Assembly (NCBI GenBank): GCA_029287875.1
Contig: JARFQH010000410.1
Location: forward strand, 1-9,152
Origin: Desulfobacteraceae bacterium
GTDB lineage: Bacteria > Desulfobacterota > Desulfobacteria > Desulfobacterales > SG8-13
Direction of reading: 5' to 3'
Length of the DNA: 9,152 nucleotides
This document shows positions 5,992-9,152 of the stretch, in pieces. Under the pieces are notes generated by a model that was not told where the DNA came from, did not search any database, and saw only the letters and a list, made by a program, of their open reading frames with translations. A program made the translations under genes and the position numbers. Position 1 is the stretch's first letter; every line of letters starts with the position of its first letter.

Positions 5992-6168
5992 GTGAAAATC
6001 GAAGACGTTATGGAAATAATGGAGATTAACCTTCGCGAGGCAGACGAGGCCGTAAAGGATTCCGGGCTGTCTCAGGCGGCCCGCAACGAGGCCCTCGGTG
6101 CGAAGAAGGCATATGCCCATTGCCTCGGGCTTCTCAATGCGGCCCTCCTGAAAAAAGGCTGGAAGTGA
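5992..6168 (+). CDS. Small hypothetical protein (58 aa, GTG start)
   Basis: A 58-residue frame starts with GTG and ends at TGA (6166-6168). It reads VKIEDVMEIMEINLREADEA, then DSGLSQAARNEALGAKKAYA, then HCLGLLNAALLKKGWK. The composition is that of a compact helical protein, rich in Ala, Glu, Leu and Lys, with a single Cys44 and no membrane segment. GC-rich third codon positions match the confident genes in the window and differ from the AT-rich DNA just before it, which supports real coding. An AGGGAAAG stretch lies just before the GTG. Neighbours do not suggest a role: it lies alone, facing the end of the EAL-HDOD gene. I do not recognise the family. Confidence 0.6.
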   Translation: MKIEDVMEIMEINLREADEAVKDSGLSQAARNEALGAKKAYAHCLGLLNAALLKKGWK

Positions 6169-6186
6169 CCCTCCTTCGGGCCCCGG

Positions 6187-6208
6187 CAAGATTTATTGGC
6201 ATATCTTG
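6187..6208 (+). terminator. Weak hairpin after the small ORF
   Basis: CAAGAT (6187-6192) and ATCTTG (6203-6208) form a 6-bp stem with a 10-base loop, 18 bp after the small ORF's stop. A short pyrimidine run with four T residues follows nearby. It may end transcription from the left, but stem and tail are weak. Confidence 0.25.
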
Positions 6209-6339
6209 TCTGCCTTTTGGCCCGCCTACCGCGTTACATCCGCCGGCAATTGACATAAGTTTCAAAAATCCTAATTGACGGACTCAAACACCCGTGGCAG
6301 GGCATCGGCCGGCACCGCAGGATAGAAATATCACCGCGT

Positions 6340-7605
6340 TCAGTCGTCCTCAGGCAGGGTCGTCAGTTCGATGGCCCAGTCGACCGCCCGCTGGAAAGCC
6401 CCCCTGACCTTTTGGTCGTCTAGGTTGAGCTGCTGAATCATCTTTTCGGCCTCGAGCCAACGTGCTTCTTCTAACAGACCGGCAAGCTGCAGCAGCGGCG
6501 CGTACTCGCTGTTGGGCTCGCCGCATAGAGCCGATTGGAGTTTGGTGTCCAGGGGCAGATGGGCCACGATATCCGCCATTGAAACGCCGAGCATGACATC
6601 CAGAAGTGAAAAAGTGCCGAGGAGATTGAGACTGTCCGGATCGAAGCCCCAATAGTCGTGATCCGAGGCAATCAGTTCGAGAAACTTGCCGCGCTGAACC
6701 GCCAGCAACATCAGATCCGATGCATCCTTGTTGGGACTCACGTCCATGATCAACGACACACGCAACCAGTTTTTCATTTTGTTCCATCCCAGCAACGCGA
6801 TGGCCTGGCGGATGGATTTTATTTTTTGGGGGAATCCGAAAGCCGCTGAATTCAGGTAAGCCAGCAGACGATAACTGACGGACACATCGGTTTGAATGGT
6901 TTCGGCCATCACATCAATATCGGGTTCCTGCATTTCAAACAGTCGCAAGAGCCTGAAGCGCGACACTTCAGCCGGGGACATCTTGCGTAGCTTGATGACA
7001 TCCGGTGTTTTGAAAAAAGCGCCTGAATACAAAGAAAACCCCATCTCTCGGCAAGCTTCGAACCACGCCGGGTCTTGCACCCCGGTGGCCATGGACAATG
7101 CGTCGTAACGGCGGGTGAATTCCATGATCGTCGTCAAGTCGTCCCGGCGCTTTGCGTCAACGGCGATGCTGATGATATCCGCTATCCTGTACAAGGGGTC
7201 GCTGTCCGGACTTCCCGTAAATCCATCGACGGCGACCAAAAAACCATCGGTTTTCAACCGTTTCAGCGACGGAACGACATCAGGAGTCGCCAACACGGTT
7301 TCATCAACCTTGACGACGGCCGAGACCGGTGGGAGGACGTACGGTAAATCGTCGAGCAGGCCCTTTGCAGTGAAGTCGAGAACGATCTTTTTGCCCCGAT
7401 CCAGCATATTCTGCAATCCGATATAGGCGCTTTTGGCCAAACTGGTGGCCGCACTTTCTGTGTTTGCCGAATCTCCGGGAGCGGTTACTCCACCAACGCG
7501 AAACAGCTCGTACCCCCACAACCGGCGTTTGTCGTCGAATACCGGCAGGCGTGCCAGGGAAACAGTTGCGGCTTGCGGTGCTGATGATCGGTCAGCTGTC
7601 ACCAT
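6340..7605 (-). CDS. EAL-HDOD signalling protein (YuxH-like) with degenerate EAL domain
   Basis: A 421-residue cytoplasmic protein with an N-terminal EAL-type domain (about 16-205) and a C-terminal HDOD domain (about 206-400). The EAL part starts ARLPVFDDKRRLWGYELFR, matching the 'RQPIFD...GYELLFR' opening of this two-domain family. It continues with VLDFTAKGLL and VAVDGFTG and closes with SGAFFKTPD. The metal-binding Asn of active EAL enzymes is Asp78 here, and the paired acidic DDFG is reduced to DGF, so phosphodiesterase activity is unlikely. The HDOD part shows VSVSYRLLAYLNSAAFGFP and IRQAIALLGWNKMKNWL, typical of that non-catalytic HD relative. Such proteins usually work through partner binding in motility, biofilm or stress signalling. 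The ATG at 7605 is chosen because AAAGGAGA lies 7 bases before it; the longer frame to 7788 enters the phosphorylase gene. No terminator is evident downstream. Confidence 0.92.
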   Translation of the reverse strand: MVTADRSSAPQAATVSLARLPVFDDKRRLWGYELFRVGGVTAPGDSANTESAATSLAKSAYIGLQNMLDRGKKIVLDFTAKGLLDDLPYVLPPVSAVVKVDETVLATPDVVPSLKRLKTDGFLVAVDGFTGSPDSDPLYRIADIISIAVDAKRRDDLTTIMEFTRRYDALSMATGVQDPAWFEACREMGFSLYSGAFFKTPDVIKLRKMSPAEVSRFRLLRLFEMQEPDIDVMAETIQTDVSVSYRLLAYLNSAAFGFPQKIKSIRQAIALLGWNKMKNWLRVSLIMDVSPNKDASDLMLLAVQRGKFLELIASDHDYWGFDPDSLNLLGTFSLLDVMLGVSMADIVAHLPLDTKLQSALCGEPNSEYAPLLQLAGLLEEARWLEAEKMIQQLNLDDQKVRGAFQRAVDWAIELTTLPEDD

Positions 7606-7612
7606 CGTCTCA

Positions 7613-7620
7613 TCTCCTTT
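7613..7620 (-). promoter_or_regulatory. Ribosome binding site deciding the EAL-HDOD start
   Basis: On the minus strand AAAGGAGA lies 7 bases upstream of the ATG at 7605. It rules out the upstream in-frame start at 7788, which would overlap the phosphorylase gene by over 100 bp. Confidence 0.8.
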
Positions 7621-7628
7621 GGTTGCCG

Positions 7629-7661
7629 GGCAGCCCGCAAGGGCGCCCCCTTTTTTGGGGG
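7629..7661 (-). promoter_or_regulatory. GC-rich structured leader before the EAL-HDOD gene
   Basis: Read on the minus strand, CCCCC (7661-7657), a loop of six A, and GGGGG (7650-7646) form one hairpin. A second strong stem forms from GGCGCCC (7647-7641), loop TTGC, and GGGC-T-GCC (7636-7629) with one bulged T. The two stems share two G bases, so they compete or exclude one another. Neither is followed by a T tract, so this does not look like a normal terminator for the phosphorylase. It lies 9 bp before the ribosome binding site and could control translation or processing. It matched no riboswitch class that I could name with confidence. Confidence 0.5.
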
Positions 7662-7679
7662 ATCTGCATTGACACCACA

Positions 7680-9152
7680 TCACAGAAACGGCTGAACCTT
7701 CCAGATGTCGGCGGCATATTCGAGGACGGCCCGGTCGCTGGAGAACTTGCCCATACGGGCCGTGTTCAGAATCGACCGCTTCGTCCATTCCTCCGGGTCG
7801 CGGTAGAGGCGATTGACCGCTTCCTGGGCCGTGATGTACGACCGGTAATCCGCCAGGATCCGGTAGTGGTCGGAATAGGCGCCCTGATGAAGCAAACTGT
7901 CAAAAACGGGGATAAACAGCCCCGGTTCATCGGCACAAAAACAGTCGGAAGCGATCATGCCGAGAACCTGCCTCAACTCGGCATCGCTCTCGTAGTAGCG
8001 GACCGGGTCGTACCCCGCCACCCGTGTGGAGTTGACCTGCTCGGCCGTCAACCCGAAAATGAAAATATTGTCGGCACCGACTTCTTCCATAATTTCCACA
8101 TTGGCGCCGTCCAGTGTGCCGATGGTCAGGGCTCCATTTAAGGACATCTTCATGTTGCCGGTGCCGGAAGCCTCCATGCCCGCGGTTGAAATCTGTTCGG
8201 AGAGATCAGCCGCCGGTATGATCTTCTCCGCCTGCGACACGCAATAATTGGGCAGAAACGCCACCCGCAGGCGTCCCTGAACGTCGGGATCGTTGTTGAC
8301 CACTTCCGCCACGGCATTGATCAATTTGATAATCCGCTTGGCCTGGTGATAGGCGGGCGCCGCCTTGCCGGCAAAAAGGACCGTGCGCGGCGCGATTTCC
8401 TCGTCTCGGCCCGCTTTGATGCGGTTGTACAGGGTGATCACGTGAAGCACATTGAGCAGCTGCCGCTTGTATTCGTGGATGCGCTTTACCTGGACATCGA
8501 AAAGCGTATCCGGATTGACGCCGAGGTGTATCTTGCGCAACATGTAGCGCGCGAGTCGCGTTTTGTTTTCCTTTTTCGCCTGGCGCCAGGCTTCTCGAAA
8601 TGTCGGATCCTCGGCATGCGGAACCAGTTCGGTCAGTCGGACGAGGTCACATATCCATTTAGGACCGACGACGGACGTGATCAGTTGCGACAGTGAGGGA
8701 TTGGCCTGTTTGAGCCACCGGCGCGGCGTGATGCCGTTGGTGACGTTTTTGAAGCGGTCGGGGAAAACACGGTTAAAATCGCGAAACAAATCGGTTTTCA
8801 AAATATCGGAATGCAACGCGGCCACACCGTTGACGGTATGGCTTCCGATGATGGCCAGATGGGCCATGCGGACGGCCCGCTGCGCGCCTTCCTGAAAAAT
8901 GGACAGCCGGGCGGGCAAGTCGGTTTCCTGCGGAAAACGCTCGCTGAGCAATTGGAGAAACCGGTGGTTGATTTCGCCAATTAACTCGAGGTGCCGGGGC
9001 AGCAGATTCCCCAATAAGTCGACCGGCCAACTCTCCAACGCCTCGGGCATGACCGTGTGGTTGGTGTAGGCAAACGTGCGCTCACAGATGCGCCACGCAT
9101 CGTCCCAGCCGAGTTTCTCTCCGTCTACAAGAAGTCGCATGAGTTCCGCGAT
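7680..9152 (-). CDS. glgP: Glycogen/starch phosphorylase, C-terminal 490 residues (5' end beyond window)
   Basis: The frame is open through the right edge and gives 490 residues of an enzyme that is usually about 810-850 long, so roughly the N-terminal 40 per cent is missing. The enzyme releases glucose 1-phosphate from alpha-1,4-glucans with phosphate, using pyridoxal phosphate. The visible part starts IAELMRLLVD. It has TNHTVMPEALESWP near visible residues 30-43, the GSHTVNGVAALHS segment, NGITPRRWL, and KRIHEYKRQLLN. The cofactor site is EASGTGNMKMSLNG, in which the Lys of NMK (visible residue 335) should hold pyridoxal phosphate. GALTIGTLDGANVE follows. All key residues are intact. The stop codon is at 7680-7682, 74 bp before the EAL-HDOD start on the same strand. 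Confidence 0.97.
   Translation of the reverse strand: MAELMRLLVDGEKLGWDDAWRICERTFAYTNHTVMPEALESWPVDLLGNLLPRHLELIGEINHRFLQLLSERFPQETDLPARLSIFQEGAQRAVRMAHLAIIGSHTVNGVAALHSDILKTDLFRDFNRVFPDRFKNVTNGITPRRWLKQANPSLSQLITSVVGPKWICDLVRLTELVPHAEDPTFREAWRQAKKENKTRLARYMLRKIHLGVNPDTLFDVQVKRIHEYKRQLLNVLHVITLYNRIKAGRDEEIAPRTVLFAGKAAPAYHQAKRIIKLINAVAEVVNNDPDVQGRLRVAFLPNYCVSQAEKIIPAADLSEQISTAGMEASGTGNMKMSLNGALTIGTLDGANVEIMEEVGADNIFIFGLTAEQVNSTRVAGYDPVRYYESDAELRQVLGMIASDCFCADEPGLFIPVFDSLLHQGAYSDHYRILADYRSYITAQEAVNRLYRDPEEWTKRSILNTARMGKFSSDRAVLEYAADIWKVQPFL

Noticed and set aside
6250..6255. TTGACA in the gap between the convergent genes as a plus-strand promoter
   Set aside because: No good -10 follows and there is no plus-strand gene downstream for it to serve.
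7606..7679. SAM-I or c-di-GMP riboswitch suggested by a CCCGGCAACC-like segment
   Set aside because: The gap of 74 bp is too short for a full aptamer and the other conserved parts of those classes are absent.

Overview
The window is GC-rich bacterial DNA. It most likely comes from an anaerobic Desulfobacterota (deltaproteobacterial, sulfate-reducer-like) genome. That placement is an inference. It rests on an orange-protein (orp)-type cluster, made of two dinitrogenase-FeMo-cofactor-like proteins and two MinD/Mrp-type ATPases that each carry an inserted pair of ferredoxin motifs. This combination is known mainly from strict anaerobes such as Desulfovibrio. No rRNA, tRNA, CRISPR array, insertion sequence or phage gene was seen.

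Layout. At the left edge (1-273, minus) is the start of a small antibiotic-biosynthesis-monooxygenase-fold (ABM) protein, cut by the window end. A gene-poor stretch of about 490 bp follows and contains a TCAGGTG tandem-repeat/inverted-repeat element. Next is an alpha/beta hydrolase (764-1627, plus) whose stop codon lies inside a 19-bp terminator stem. Three bases beyond that stem starts a near-consensus sigma70 promoter with a palindrome on its -10. It drives four plus-strand genes (1801-4302): two NifX/NifB-like small metal-cluster proteins and two ferredoxin-containing P-loop ATPases whose reading frames overlap by 13 bp. A second promoter-like site precedes a GYD-domain protein and an aldo/keto reductase (4428-5590). 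An AT-richer stretch without convincing genes follows (5591-5991), then a 58-residue GTG-start ORF (5992-6168). The right third is on the minus strand: the C-terminal 490 residues of a glycogen/starch phosphorylase (7680-9152, cut by the edge), then, 74 bp downstream in the same direction, an EAL-HDOD signalling protein (6340-7605) preceded by a GC-rich structured leader.

How they may work together. The orp-like cluster is the most distinctive part. By analogy with Desulfovibrio it should form a cytoplasmic complex of ATPases and Mo/Cu or Fe-S cluster-binding proteins, possibly linked to cell division or to metal-cluster assembly. Unlike the sigma54-controlled Desulfovibrio system, the promoter visible here is sigma70-like with an operator-like palindrome. 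The GYD protein and the aldo/keto reductase are probably cotranscribed. The phosphorylase and EAL-HDOD genes may be cotranscribed, which would place a degenerate c-di-GMP-type protein beside carbon-storage metabolism.
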